38,939 bases of DNA from Crocosphaera sp. (GCA_030064935.1 JASJEA010000062.1:1-38939), one strand, 5' to 3'. Shown: positions 1-8,529, counted from the stretch's first letter. The notes: generated from the letters alone by a model not told the origin. Program-made: numbers and translations.

Positions 1-146
1 CATAAACCGCTTAATTATCATCACTACTTATTAAGAGGGTTGATTTTTTAGTCAACTCAGATTCTGAAACCGTTATTTGATCCGTTTTTTCCAACTCTTG
101 TCACCCCGTCAAATCGGCAATAGTTAGTTATTACCACTTAACTTTA

Positions 147-173
147 AATCCCCGCACTGGTAGTGCGGGGATT
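147..173. terminator. Strong hairpin, probable bidirectional terminator
   Basis: A perfect 12-bp stem (147-158 with 162-173, core CCCCGCACT/AGTGCGGGG) closes a 3-nt loop. It lies 60 nt past the ctaB stop and could also end a gene entering from the left. Neither side has a long T-run, so termination is inferred from stem strength and position. Nothing else is recognisable in positions 1-146. Confidence 0.55.
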
Positions 174-199
174 ATCAAAAAAGGTTTCTACAGAAAAGA

Positions 200-222
200 T
201 AAACCCCTAAGATAAGGGTTTA
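200..222 (-). terminator. Hairpin just after ctaB
   Basis: A 7-bp stem TAAACCC/GGGTTTA (200-206 with 216-222) begins 11 nt past the ctaB stop. Read on the minus strand it is followed by TCTTTTC. It is a plausible weak terminator, backed up by the stronger hairpin further on. Confidence 0.45.
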
Positions 223-232
223 ATATGATGGT

Positions 233-1207
233 TTAGCCAATGGGAAAGAAACAGGAGACAAGGGTAACAAAATTATCTCCCATAGCTGTGATCACTTGAT
301 GGGTAATGGGTAAACTATCCACCACCATTGCTGTACATAACAACATTAAGTAAAGGATAGAAAATTTAAACAGTGATCGGGCTTTATCTTTATCGAAGGG
401 ATCTTGTTTCAACAACCATGTTTTCTTGATAAACATAAAGCCTAAAATCACAGCTATTAGTCCATAAAGCCAACCAGAAACCGCAACAGGATAGACTAAG
501 AGAAGGGTGCAAGGAATCACCAACAGGGTATACCACCAAATTTGACGCACCGTTGATTCTTCTCCTTCTACCACAGGCATCATAGGAACATTAACCTGAG
601 CATAATCATCTTTGATCATCAAGGCTAAGGCCCAAAAATGAGGGGGGGTCCAGAGGAAAATAATGGCAAATAAAATCCAAGGGGCCCAGCTTAAATCTCC
701 TGTAACTGCGGCCCAACCAACCAAGGGAGGAATGGAACCCGCAGCCCCACCAATGACGATATTTTGGGCACTGTTGCGTTTGAGAAAGTGGGTATAAACC
801 AGCATATAGAAAACAATGCCAGACATGGCTAATAAGCCACTAAGGAGGTTTATATAGACAAGAAACAAACTAAAAGAGAGAATCCCTAAAACAAGGGCAA
901 AAATAAGGGCATGACTCGACTGAACTCGGCCAGAAGGAATGGGACGCGCCCGAGTCCGTAACATTTCATAGTCAATATCTCGATCGTAAATACAGTTCAT
1001 CACCTGTGCTGAGGCAGCCGCTAGGGTTCCGCCTATTAGAGTAATAAACAGTTTAAAAGACTCCACTTCTCCTCCTGAAGCGATCCACATGGAGGCAGCA
1101 GTGGTAATCAGTAAAAGAGGAATAATCCTCGGTTTGGTTAGTTGATAGTAACTTCTAACCACTTGTAAAAAGTTCTCGTTTCGACGGACAACATCAGTCC
1201 CAATCAT
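233..1207 (-). CDS. ctaB: Protoheme IX farnesyltransferase (heme O synthase)
   Basis: This UbiA-family membrane prenyltransferase joins a farnesyl group to protoheme IX to make heme O, the precursor of heme A for cytochrome c oxidase. The 324-residue protein has about eight or nine hydrophobic segments. The first Asp-rich motif is clear at residues 71-79 (N71, D75, D79, within NCIYDRDIDYEML), and the second loop carries DDYAQVNVPMMP. The ATG at 1205-1207 leaves a normal N-terminal extension before the first membrane helix. It lies 106 bp downstream of ctaA on the same strand and is probably co-transcribed with it. The oxidase subunit genes that often accompany this pair are not in the window. 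Confidence 0.95.
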   Translation of the reverse strand: MIGTDVVRRNENFLQVVRSYYQLTKPRIIPLLLITTAASMWIASGGEVESFKLFITLIGGTLAAASAQVMNCIYDRDIDYEMLRTRARPIPSGRVQSSHALIFALVLGILSFSLFLVYINLLSGLLAMSGIVFYMLVYTHFLKRNSAQNIVIGGAAGSIPPLVGWAAVTGDLSWAPWILFAIIFLWTPPHFWALALMIKDDYAQVNVPMMPVVEGEESTVRQIWWYTLLVIPCTLLLVYPVAVSGWLYGLIAVILGFMFIKKTWLLKQDPFDKDKARSLFKFSILYLMLLCTAMVVDSLPITHQVITAMGDNFVTLVSCFFPIG

Positions 1208-1313
1208 TAATTCACACCAAATTCTGTTAATTGATAAGTTCGAGTGCCATGCACTAGGGAATAAGCAATTATTTGTCTTCTGCTAAACAAATCTCAGAAT
1301 GATCTCCTCCTTG

Positions 1314-2240
1314 TTATCTGTTATTTTCTGTACAGTAGTTAGCATCTCGCATGGCTAAAGTTGTCAATGCTACTAAAGTGGCAAATAAAGCAGCCCCAAC
1401 GGTATGATGAGTGACAGTTAAGGGTTCTACTTGTAGATGTAAGTAAAATGTGGCGACTCCCAATAAAATTTGTAAGAGGACAACACCCCCTACTATCCAA
1501 GCTAGTTTTCTTAAGGTAGGATGAAGGGCAGGGGTTCGCCAAGCCATGAAGACTACGGTTAATGTTCCCAAGGTTGCGGGAACAACTCCGATAATATGAC
1601 TATTCATCACAGCGCAGAGTTGAGAACCTCCGAAGCATTGATGTAGGGCCCAACGGGAACCTACTAAACCCCCTAATAAACATTGGATGTACACTAAAAT
1701 AGCAGCGCTTAGGCTTACCCACTTTAGTTTTCCGGCGGTGGTGGTGCCTTGATAGGGGGTGAGACAGAGGGCGATGATCACTAGGGTGGCAAAAAAGAGT
1801 AGGGCTGTTCCTAAATGAGCAGTGACAATGTCAAAGCGCAACATTTGGGTAACCGTTAGTCCCCCTAATATCCCTTGGAAGACGATTAAACCTAATGCAC
1901 CAAGGCATGACCAAGGTAGCCACTTAGGGAGTTCTTTGCGAAACCACCAAGACAATCCCACTAAGGCTAAGGTACTCAGTCCAATTAGGGAAGCATCGAG
2001 ACGATGAAACCATTCCAAGAACACTTGTAGGTTCATCTGTTGAGTGGGAACTAACTGACCATAACATAAGGGCCAGTCTGGACAAGCTAACCCCGCATTC
2101 ATTACCCTAGTGGCACTCCCTACTGCCATTAATAACAGGGTGGCAATGGCTATTTTCCAGACAAGAAGTCTCATCCATTTTTGGACTTTTGGGGGATCAC
2201 TGGGGGAGGTTATTTGTCCTGTTAGAACTGATTCTGTCAT
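1314..2240 (-). CDS. ctaA: Heme A synthase (COX15/CtaA family)
   Basis: CtaA oxidises the C8 methyl of heme O to the formyl group of heme A in the plasma or thylakoid membrane. The 308-residue protein has eight predicted membrane helices in two four-helix halves. Each half carries a Cys pair in a periplasmic loop (C53/C59 in CPDWPLC, and C202/C209 in CFGGSQLC) and His residues fitting the heme ligands (H79 in WFHRLD, H142 in TAHLG, H215, and H278/H279 in THHTVG). This is the full two-halved bacterial form. It precedes ctaB and presumably forms a heme A operon with it. The ATG at 2238-2240 is used. Confidence 0.95.
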   Translation of the reverse strand: MTESVLTGQITSPSDPPKVQKWMRLLVWKIAIATLLLMAVGSATRVMNAGLACPDWPLCYGQLVPTQQMNLQVFLEWFHRLDASLIGLSTLALVGLSWWFRKELPKWLPWSCLGALGLIVFQGILGGLTVTQMLRFDIVTAHLGTALLFFATLVIIALCLTPYQGTTTAGKLKWVSLSAAILVYIQCLLGGLVGSRWALHQCFGGSQLCAVMNSHIIGVVPATLGTLTVVFMAWRTPALHPTLRKLAWIVGGVVLLQILLGVATFYLHLQVEPLTVTHHTVGAALFATLVALTTLAMRDANYCTENNR

Positions 2241-2499
2241 AGCATCCTATCACTTTATTAAACACATCTTGTTTTTGGCAAAGTGTTGACTTTGCTACAA
2301 AATTTTGTCTCTTTAAAAGCAGAGCTAGTCAGATTCTACTGAAGGGTTCAGGATTTGTGCCTTAATTTTTAGGAACTTTTCCTAATCTTTTGATTGGATT
2401 AATAATGAGTTTACTTAAGTTAACAATATAGACTATAAATTTAATTAATTCTTCACAAATCCTAGAGATGTGAATTTAACAGAATTCTTTTTCCGAGTT
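2241..2499. other. ctaA upstream region with a small hairpin
   Basis: No gene is seen here. Positions 2278-2295 form a 7-bp stem, GCAAAGT / ACTTTGC with a GTTG loop, 38 nt upstream of the ctaA start. It could be an mRNA leader hairpin or a dyad operator. The rest is AT-rich and must contain the ctaA promoter, which I cannot place with confidence. Confidence 0.4.
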
Positions 2500-2533
2500 C
2501 CCGCCTAAAATCTAATCTGTGATTTTAGGCGGG
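2500..2533 (-). terminator. Hairpin after the lamin-tail gene
   Basis: A perfect 13-bp stem (2500-2512 with 2521-2533, ends CCCGCC/GGCGGG) with an 8-nt loop begins 14 nt past the stop of the lamin-tail gene. Only a short T-containing tract follows on the minus strand. Stem length and position support a terminator. Confidence 0.65.
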
Positions 2534-2547
2534 CTATGATCAAGTGC

Positions 2548-3330
2548 TTACTTGATGTGATCACCATAGCTGAAAGTAGAAACTTCATCACCCTTATCAT
2601 CTAAAAGGATGCCGGTATCACCGCTTTTTTTCCAAATCCCCCAATCCTGACCAAAGGAGAAACCCCCTGACTCTGGGTGAACTTGATTAGTGTAAACTTT
2701 AATAGTTTGGCCTGCTTGTAAATTAGTGCCTGTGGGAAAGACAAACTTTTTAGATTTTTCCAAGGATTTTATTTGCCAACCTGATAAGTCTATTATACTT
2801 GAACCTTGGTTACTAATTTCTATATATTGATCAGCCTTCTGAATGTCCCAATTACCATCATAAAAAATGTCAGCAATTCCGACTTTTGATGTATCAGAAA
2901 TGGGAACCCCATCTACACTAATTGAATAGGTACGACTCCCAGAGCCTGACGGTGAACCAGAAAAAGAAGCACCGTAAAACCAAGATGATGTACCACCGGC
3001 ATAATCAAAACTAACACATCCCTTTTGAGGACAATACCAGCCTACACAATCTCCAGCTTTCACTTCAATAGCATGAGACAAAATAAATGAATTTGATCCA
3101 ATTCTGGCTTGTTCTGTATCACTTTTGTAAACAATAGACCAACCATTTCCAGATTTTCTGAAAATAACAAGTTGTACAGGTAATGCATTGTCTGCATAAA
3201 CATCCCAAGAACTAATGTTTGCATCAAATTTAATAGGATTATTGGTATCAACCATATATAAATTACTAGCACTATCTGGTAGTTGGCGCTTAATAATTTG
3301 ATTACCACCAATTACGAAGTCTTGAGTCAT
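2548..3330 (-). CDS. Lamin-tail-domain protein, function unknown
   Basis: The 260-residue protein has two parts. Residues about 1-150 are rich in beta-type sequence with no family I recognise. Residues about 155-258 look like a lamin tail domain: a start near IADIFYDG, then ISNQGSSIIDLSGWQIKS, an F-P-x-G-T turn, and LQAGQTIKVYT. This immunoglobulin-like fold occurs in bacterial surface proteins and nucleases as a binding or adhesion module. There is no signal peptide, membrane segment or PEP-CTERM tail, so location is unclear. The ATG has a GGAG ribosome site about ten bases upstream. It stands alone, with its own hairpin downstream and 167 bp from the exosortase unit; any link to that unit is speculative. 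Confidence 0.75.
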   Translation of the reverse strand: MTQDFVIGGNQIIKRQLPDSASNLYMVDTNNPIKFDANISSWDVYADNALPVQLVIFRKSGNGWSIVYKSDTEQARIGSNSFILSHAIEVKAGDCVGWYCPQKGCVSFDYAGGTSSWFYGASFSGSPSGSGSRTYSISVDGVPISDTSKVGIADIFYDGNWDIQKADQYIEISNQGSSIIDLSGWQIKSLEKSKKFVFPTGTNLQAGQTIKVYTNQVHPESGGFSFGQDWGIWKKSGDTGILLDDKGDEVSTFSYGDHIK

Positions 3331-3497
3331 GAGAAAAGTCTCCTAGAAGTTGATCACTTGATTAAGAACTCGATTTGATTTTATCATCTTCATGGGGGCC
3401 AAGTTTGTTAAGGTTTTTTGATTTGTTGTTTGACCAATATTCTCTAATTGGACTCTATTAATCAGTTAACCATAAACCATCCATTACTCATTATCAA

Positions 3498-4235
3498 TTA
3501 CTGAATGACAAAAACTTCTTTTTCTAAGGTTTTTTGTACTTCGGTAGCTAGAGATTCAGCAATAGATTCAACATCTTTTAATTCTCCTAAAGGGCTCATC
3601 GGTATTTTCAGAGAAACTGCAACCCAAGGGATTCTTTTCTGACTTAATTGGGCTTTTTGATCAGCTAAAAACCAGCGAGAATTTCTATAGTTTCCACCCC
3701 CTGGCCAAGCGTACCATTGGAGTATACCATAGGTCTTTTTATTCCAAGCTTTAAACCAATGAGCCTTGACTAAATTCTTTGGGTTAGTTGATGATGGAAA
3801 CTTTAGGGTTTGATGATTATCAGTTTTCCATTTTTCTAAACCTTGTAAATCAGCCCATTCTACTTCAGGACTATCTTGATAATATTTTTGTGCCTTTAAA
3901 GCAATGACAATGGGATCTTGTCCAGGTTTTTCTACCACTTGAAATGACCAGGGATAATTATTAAGTGGCACTTCCTTTTGTGTAATGGTTGTCCAATTTT
4001 CAAAGTTTAATTGAGTTTTAGGAACCTGTTTCATCTGACTAACTTCGGGAACACGAGGTAGATCAGACCAAGACCATTTGGTGGAAAAATAGCCAGGAAT
4101 CGCTACAAAAATAATAGCTAAAGTAAGAAGGGCTAAGACAATTATTTGAGAAATTAATATTCCTTTTTTAGCTTTAGATATGTCCATTGTGGGAAGCATT
4201 TTCGTTATAAAACTATTGAGCAACAGTATCATCAT
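3498..4235 (-). CDS. Cyanoexosortase B system-associated protein
   Basis: The 245-residue protein has one N-terminal membrane helix (about residues 25-48) and a soluble extracytoplasmic part with conserved-looking WYAWPGGGNYRNSRWF and VSLKIPM stretches. This layout matches the small partner protein encoded next to cyanobacterial exosortase B, related to EpsI-type exosortase accessory domains. Its role is unknown but presumed to support exosortase-dependent sorting. The start overlaps the exosortase stop by 23 bp. An AGGA sequence just upstream of the tandem ATG codons at 4230-4235 favours this overlapping start over the ATG at 4199, which lacks a ribosome site. Translational coupling is likely. 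Confidence 0.8.
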   Translation of the reverse strand: MMILLLNSFITKMLPTMDISKAKKGILISQIIVLALLTLAIIFVAIPGYFSTKWSWSDLPRVPEVSQMKQVPKTQLNFENWTTITQKEVPLNNYPWSFQVVEKPGQDPIVIALKAQKYYQDSPEVEWADLQGLEKWKTDNHQTLKFPSSTNPKNLVKAHWFKAWNKKTYGILQWYAWPGGGNYRNSRWFLADQKAQLSQKRIPWVAVSLKIPMSPLGELKDVESIAESLATEVQKTLEKEVFVIQ

Positions 4236-5121
4236 TATTTTCCTGAATTAAGTTTAAACTTTCTTGAAAACGATTTAAGAGCCAATTAAGTCCGACAATG
4301 GTTGCTAACATTCCCACAGAATAAATATCCCCACCCCAACTGTCATGGAGGATATAAAAGGCTTGCTTCATGCCATTACCATGAAATATTGCAAGTAATG
4401 TATTGCGAAAGATATTAGCAGTAACACTAATAAAAATAGAGCCGGTTAGTAATGTAATGACTCGATTTCGATTATTTATATTACCAGTCCAATGTAATAA
4501 TAATAAAGCAACATAAAGACTGGTGAATAGCATCTTTAAGCCAGCACAATAAGGGGCTACTTCCACAGGAATATTATTAACATAAAGATAAATTCCATCT
4601 ACTTGCGAATCAATTCTGAACTGTTGCAATAAAAAGTGAGCCACACTAGCAATAAATTTTTGTAACGGTAGAGTGTAAGGAGTAATTAAATAGGGAACTG
4701 AGTTAGGGGTTCCTAGGAAGATCAAAAGCAAAGGAAATCCGTTTAGTTTTAATCCAGGAATTCCCTTTAGCCAAACCATGATTCCAGTGAGCATGATTGG
4801 AAAAGATAGAGAAGTTAATTCTCTGGTTCCTGTGATGTATAAAGTGAGTGCCAAGGCGATTAAAAATCCTCCTAAGGGATGAATTTTATTGGGTAATTTT
4901 TGCCATACTTGACGATTTTTGAGAAAAATAAGATAAGCAGCATAGGGGAAGCCAATAATGGCATGGCTAAAATATTCGTGGTCAATATTAATACTTTTAT
5001 TGAGCCAACCATCGTACCAATGTCCCAGAATAGGAACGTATAAAATAGCGAGGAACGCTAGGATCAAAACATTCCCTAAATTTCGTTCTAAAAAAGGGGT
5101 TATTTTTGAAGTTGCTTGCAT
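4213..5121 (-). CDS. crtB: Cyanoexosortase B (transpeptidase-like membrane protease)
   Basis: Exosortases are multi-pass membrane cysteine enzymes thought to cut C-terminal PEP-CTERM-type sorting signals during export, often alongside exopolysaccharide synthesis. The 302-residue protein has about eight helices and the family triad: C192 in APYCAGLKM, R239 in ANIFRN and H259 in ILHDSWGG. The order and spacing match the exosortase/archaeosortase superfamily. The partner gene overlaps its 3' end and the DegT-type aminotransferase gene lies 56 bp upstream, so the three probably form an operon. The symbol follows cyanoexosortase usage and is not phytoene synthase. No PEP-CTERM substrate was found in this window. 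Confidence 0.88.
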   Translation of the reverse strand: MQATSKITPFLERNLGNVLILAFLAILYVPILGHWYDGWLNKSINIDHEYFSHAIIGFPYAAYLIFLKNRQVWQKLPNKIHPLGGFLIALALTLYITGTRELTSLSFPIMLTGIMVWLKGIPGLKLNGFPLLLIFLGTPNSVPYLITPYTLPLQKFIASVAHFLLQQFRIDSQVDGIYLYVNNIPVEVAPYCAGLKMLFTSLYVALLLLHWTGNINNRNRVITLLTGSIFISVTANIFRNTLLAIFHGNGMKQAFYILHDSWGGDIYSVGMLATIVGLNWLLNRFQESLNLIQENNDDTVAQ

Positions 5122-5177
5122 AGTGAGTTACCCATTAATGTTAGTTTAAATGATTTTAAAAATGGAGATTTTTAACC

Positions 5178-6317
5178 TTATGCTTGAATTAAAGATAATT
5201 GTTCAACCACCCAAGAAATTTGTTCTGAGGTGATACCAGGATACATTGGTAAAGATAAAATGCTATGGCAGAGCATTTCCGCTTGAGGAAAATCTCCCAA
5301 TTGATAGCCTAAACTTTTGTATCCAGGTTGTAAATGACAGGGAATGGGATAGTGAATACCTGTTTGAATGCCTTTTTCCCCTAAAATGTCTTGCAGCCGA
5401 TCACGGGATACAGAATATTCTGGCTTAACCCGAATAACATAGAGATGATAAACATGACCCTCTTGGCTAACATTTTTTATGGGAACGATAGTCTGAGCCT
5501 CTAATGATTGTAATGCCTGATCATAAATTTGTCCTGCTTGATTTCTCAATTGATTCCATTGAGAAAGATGGGGGAGTTTGACTTGTAAAATAGCTGCTTG
5601 CAACGTATCTAAACGGCTATTCATACCCACTTGGGTATGATAATATTTTTTCGGTGCGCCATAGTTGCGGAGACTACGCAAAGTTTGGGCAATGTCTTCA
5701 TCTTTGGTAATTAGGATTCCTCCATTGCCAAAAGCTCCTAAATTTTTACTAGGATAGAAACTAAAAGCTGCAGCCATTCCTACTGCTCCTGCTGTATAGC
5801 CTTCTCTTTGGGCTAAATGAGCCTGTGCGGCATCTTCAAAGATGATGATATTATGACTGTTGGCAAAATCAAGTAACTGAGTTGGGGAAACCATTTGACC
5901 GTACAAATGCACCGGAACAATGGCTTTGGTTTTTGGGGTGATGGCTTTTGCTGCTAAGTTTAAGTCAATCAGGGCGGTATGGGGATCACAATCCACTAAA
6001 ATCGGAGTAGCACCGGCTTGAATTACTCCCATCACTGTGGCAATAAAGGTATTTGCCGGGACCAGTACCTCGTCTCCTTGAGTAATACCACAAGCTTTTA
6101 AACCTAGAGCGATAGCATCAGTGCCAGATGCAACTCCTACGGCATAATCAACCCCAGATGCTTGCGCAAATGCCTCTTCAAATTGTTGTAAGCTTTTTCC
6201 TAAGACAAAGTCGCCCCGTTGGATAACGCTGGCGATCGCTTGTTCGATTTCCCCTTGTATGGGTTGATGTTGTAGACTTAAATCGACAAATGGGACAGTT
6301 TTGTTAGATATGGTCAT
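5178..6317 (-). CDS. DegT/DnrJ/EryC1/StrS-family PLP-dependent sugar aminotransferase
   Basis: This family transfers an amino group to nucleotide-linked keto sugars for surface glycans. The 379-residue protein is full length. It shows the PLP lysine K191 in FSFYPSKNLGAFGNGG, the cofactor-binding EDAAQAH (D162) and the substrate-loop ASGTDAIALGLKA. The ATG at 6315-6317 gives the normal N-terminus. It is the first gene of the unit aminotransferase, cyanoexosortase B, associated protein. That context suggests a role in making a surface glycan, but the exact sugar cannot be told from sequence. Confidence 0.88.
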   Translation of the reverse strand: MTISNKTVPFVDLSLQHQPIQGEIEQAIASVIQRGDFVLGKSLQQFEEAFAQASGVDYAVGVASGTDAIALGLKACGITQGDEVLVPANTFIATVMGVIQAGATPILVDCDPHTALIDLNLAAKAITPKTKAIVPVHLYGQMVSPTQLLDFANSHNIIIFEDAAQAHLAQREGYTAGAVGMAAAFSFYPSKNLGAFGNGGILITKDEDIAQTLRSLRNYGAPKKYYHTQVGMNSRLDTLQAAILQVKLPHLSQWNQLRNQAGQIYDQALQSLEAQTIVPIKNVSQEGHVYHLYVIRVKPEYSVSRDRLQDILGEKGIQTGIHYPIPCHLQPGYKSLGYQLGDFPQAEMLCHSILSLPMYPGITSEQISWVVEQLSLIQA

Positions 6318-6413
6318 TGATAGTTGGTTTATTAAAAGAAAACTTCGACAGGTTGTTGCCTAATTTTAACCTAAGTTATCTTTTCCCATCTGTCTTGACA
6401 ATGAACCCAATCA

Positions 6414-7019
6414 TTAATTAATTTTTCCTAAATATTTGCTTAAGTAAGGAGAGAACACCTCGTAAATTAAGGTTAGTGGTTTGCGATCGTGCCAAAATAG
6501 ATAATGTCTTCCCCAGAAGGGGCCTTTCTCTTGAAATGCCTGTTCAAGTGCCGAAGAATGACCGTAATAAATGCCTTGAATATCACGATATAATTCTGTG
6601 TGGAGTCGTGATAAACTCTCCCAGATGGGTAAGGACCGATTTTGTAGATATTCGTCTACATGGTTAGCATCCCACCAGGAGGTGGCATAAGCGAGTCTTT
6701 GTCCTGATGCGGTGCGTAACCATACCTGTCGTCTTAAACGGGGTTCAAGAATAGTTTCAACCTGGGGTGGCGCACCATCATCTTCGTTACCGATAGGAGA
6801 CATATCGATGAGATCCACTTCTGTTTTTTGTCTGGTCAACAGTTGTAAGTGACGAGTTGGGGAACCATCTCCCAATAATAACATTTGCCAGGCAGGGGGC
6901 AGCTTTTCGTGGGAGAGTCCGTATTTAACTACGTTTTCGTCTCCTTCCCAGATAATATCTAGGGCCTGCCATTGATGGGCTAAAGTGTTTTTTTGATAGG
7001 GTTTCAAGTTAGCTGTCAA
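6414..7019 (-). CDS. Chorismate lyase-like protein (DUF98 family)
   Basis: The 201-residue protein belongs to the DUF98/chorismate lyase-like group. Synechocystis sll1797, as I recall, is a member shown to make 4-hydroxybenzoate from chorismate for plastoquinone. Typical stretches are RRQVWLRTASGQRLAYATSWW and a C-terminal GPFWGRHYLFWHDRKPLTLIYEVF. The start is TTG at 7017-7019; no in-frame ATG lies between it and an upstream stop, and no good ribosome site is visible, so the exact start is uncertain. It is transcribed away from truB. The assignment to plastoquinone precursor synthesis rests on family knowledge. Confidence 0.8.
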   Translation of the reverse strand: MTANLKPYQKNTLAHQWQALDIIWEGDENVVKYGLSHEKLPPAWQMLLLGDGSPTRHLQLLTRQKTEVDLIDMSPIGNEDDGAPPQVETILEPRLRRQVWLRTASGQRLAYATSWWDANHVDEYLQNRSLPIWESLSRLHTELYRDIQGIYYGHSSALEQAFQEKGPFWGRHYLFWHDRKPLTLIYEVFSPYLSKYLGKIN

Positions 7020-7054
7020 GGTTCTTAATAAAACTTCATGTATCTTTAAGTTTC

Positions 7055-7267
7055 ATGATAACAAAACCTTGGAAACTTATAAAAGGTTATCCCTATGCTA
7101 AAGATGCTTATAGATTTTGGGGTGATGTTGTCAGTGTTTCTACACCTTTCTCCGAAAATAATACGGGAGCATGAAAGCCATTGTCTTTTAAGCGATGGGT
7201 GAAATGCGACTCGATTGGTTTTAAGCAATGGTATCTTTCTCATCCACTTAAAATTATTAACCCTTAA
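7055..7267 (+). pseudogene. Possible broken small gene upstream of truB
   Basis: From the ATG at 7055 a frame runs 39 codons to a TGA at 7172-7174, then stays open for 30 more codons to TAA at 7265-7267. Both halves have protein-like composition (for example WKLIKGYPYAKDAYRFWGD before the stop and KRWVKCDSIGFKQWYLSHP after it). This suggests a gene of about 70 codons interrupted by one nonsense change, ending 16 bp before truB. I do not recognise the product. It could also be a real 39-residue peptide or chance, since the opposite strand is also open here. Confidence 0.3.
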
Positions 7268-7283
7268 ACCAGAAAACGTTGAA

Positions 7284-8177
7284 ATGTTTGGATTTATACC
7301 TTTAAATAAACCGTCTGGTTTAACGTCTCATGACTGTGTTGCCAGGGTAAGACGAATCCTCAAAATAAAAAAGGTTGGCCATGGAGGAACTCTCGATCCA
7401 GCAGCAACAGGAGTATTACCCATCGCTGTAGGAAAAGCTACCCGTTTATTACAATTTTTGCCCGAAAATAAGGCTTATGATGCTAAAATTCGCTTCGGTG
7501 TGCAAACAACTACTGATGATTTAGAAGGGGAGATTATTAAAAGACAATCTGCACTTCATATAACCCTAGCATCGCTTGAACCGCTATTAGAGGAGTTTTT
7601 AGGAGAAATTGAGCAAATACCACCCATGTACAGTGCGATTCAAAAAGATGGAAAAAGGTTGTATGAGTTAGCAAGAAAGGGAGAAACGGTTGAAGTTCCT
7701 GTAAGAAAGGTTAAAGTTGATAAAATTGATATCTTAAACTGGTATCCTGGTGAGTTTCCTGAATTGATACTCAATATTCAGTGTGGACCGGGGACTTATA
7801 TTCGGGCTATCGCCAGAGATATGGGAGAAAAATTAGGGGTTGGGGGGACATTAGCTGGCTTAACCAGAACGGAAAGTTGTGGTATGAGACTATCAGAAAC
7901 AATAACATTAGAAGAAATCAAAACACAAATTGAAGAGGAAAAATTTTCCTTATTACAACCCGAATTATTGTTACAACATTTACCTGAAATTACCCTTTCC
8001 AATGAAGAGAGTCAACGCTGGTGTCAAGGACAAAAAATTGTTATAGATAGGGACAATATTGATGCTTCTGGGGATGTTATTCGAGTCAATAACCAAGCTG
8101 GAGATTTTTTAGGAATGGGTTTTGTAACTTTGATAGATAATTATTACTTACTCAAACCCAAAATTGTTATTCATTAA
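7284..8177 (+). CDS. truB: tRNA pseudouridine(55) synthase TruB
   Basis: TruB converts U55 to pseudouridine in the T-loop of tRNAs. The ATG at 7284 gives MFGFIPLNKPSGLTSHD, the usual family N-terminus, in a 297-residue protein; a longer frame from a TTG at 7215 adds 23 unrelated residues and is rejected. The catalytic aspartate is D38 in GHGGTLDPAATG. Other family signatures are KAYDAKIRFG, PPMYSAIQKDGKRLYELARKG and GTYIRAIARDMG. The C-terminal part is short, as in many bacteria. It is followed by a long repeat block and appears to be a single gene. Confidence 0.95.
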   Translation: MFGFIPLNKPSGLTSHDCVARVRRILKIKKVGHGGTLDPAATGVLPIAVGKATRLLQFLPENKAYDAKIRFGVQTTTDDLEGEIIKRQSALHITLASLEPLLEEFLGEIEQIPPMYSAIQKDGKRLYELARKGETVEVPVRKVKVDKIDILNWYPGEFPELILNIQCGPGTYIRAIARDMGEKLGVGGTLAGLTRTESCGMRLSETITLEEIKTQIEEEKFSLLQPELLLQHLPEITLSNEESQRWCQGQKIVIDRDNIDASGDVIRVNNQAGDFLGMGFVTLIDNYYLLKPKIVIH

Positions 8178-8179
8178 TA

Positions 8180-8408
8180 TTGCGCTACAGTACCAGTTCT
8201 CAAAATTAGTGCGATCGCTTCATTTACTCTAGTGCTAGGGTTTTATATTGGAACAACCATGAGAGTTTTAACTGTTGCGCAATAGTACCAGTTCTCAAAA
8301 TTAGTGAAATCGCTTCATTTACTCTAGTGCTAGGGTTTTACCTTGAAACGACCATGAGGGTTTTAACTGTTGCGCAACAATAACAGTTTTAGGGAGGAGA
8401 TATTTGTC
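8180..8408. repeat. 95-bp tandem repeat, first block
   Basis: Two units of 95 bp (8180-8274 and 8275-8369) begin at a TTGCGC core, followed by a partial third start and a shared tail ending near 8408. Each unit carries GTACCAGTTCTCAAAATTAG, a quasi-palindrome ACTCTAGTGCTAGGGT, and a very short ATG frame (MRVLTVAQ then stop). The first unit has a HIP1 GCGATCGC site. Nothing suggests a gene. The block recurs 385 bp downstream. Confidence 0.85.
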
Positions 8409-8420
8409 TTCTCTCTGTTA

Positions 8421-8444
8421 TATAACCTGTTACAACAGGTTATA
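8421..8444. repeat. 11-bp palindrome with 2-nt centre
   Basis: TATAACCTGTT (8421-8431) is followed by AC and its exact reverse complement (8434-8444). The spacing is too tight for a normal RNA hairpin and fits a dyad-symmetric protein site, or a structure-prone part of the repeat region. Confidence 0.5.
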
Positions 8445-8529
8445 AAGGTTTAGGTTTAACTGTTGCGCAATATAGCAATAGACATTTTTGTTAGGACATT
8501 GACAAACCCTGAAACCCTTTTCTGATCTA

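Noticed and set aside
1208-1313. tRNA-like GTTCGAGTG string between ctaA and ctaB
   Set aside because: No acceptor stem or anticodon arm can be built; no tRNA or rRNA gene was found anywhere in the window.
7172-7174. TGA as a selenocysteine codon
   Set aside because: No SECIS-like hairpin seen right after it, and selenocysteine insertion is not expected in cyanobacteria; a nonsense change is simpler.
7046-7243. 65-codon minus-strand frame antisense to the broken small frame
   Set aside because: No family resemblance; the plus-strand frame has more protein-like composition and better position before truB.
8255-8283. MRVLTVAQ mini-frame in each 95-bp unit as a real peptide gene
   Set aside because: Only eight or nine codons, no ribosome site in front; probably incidental.
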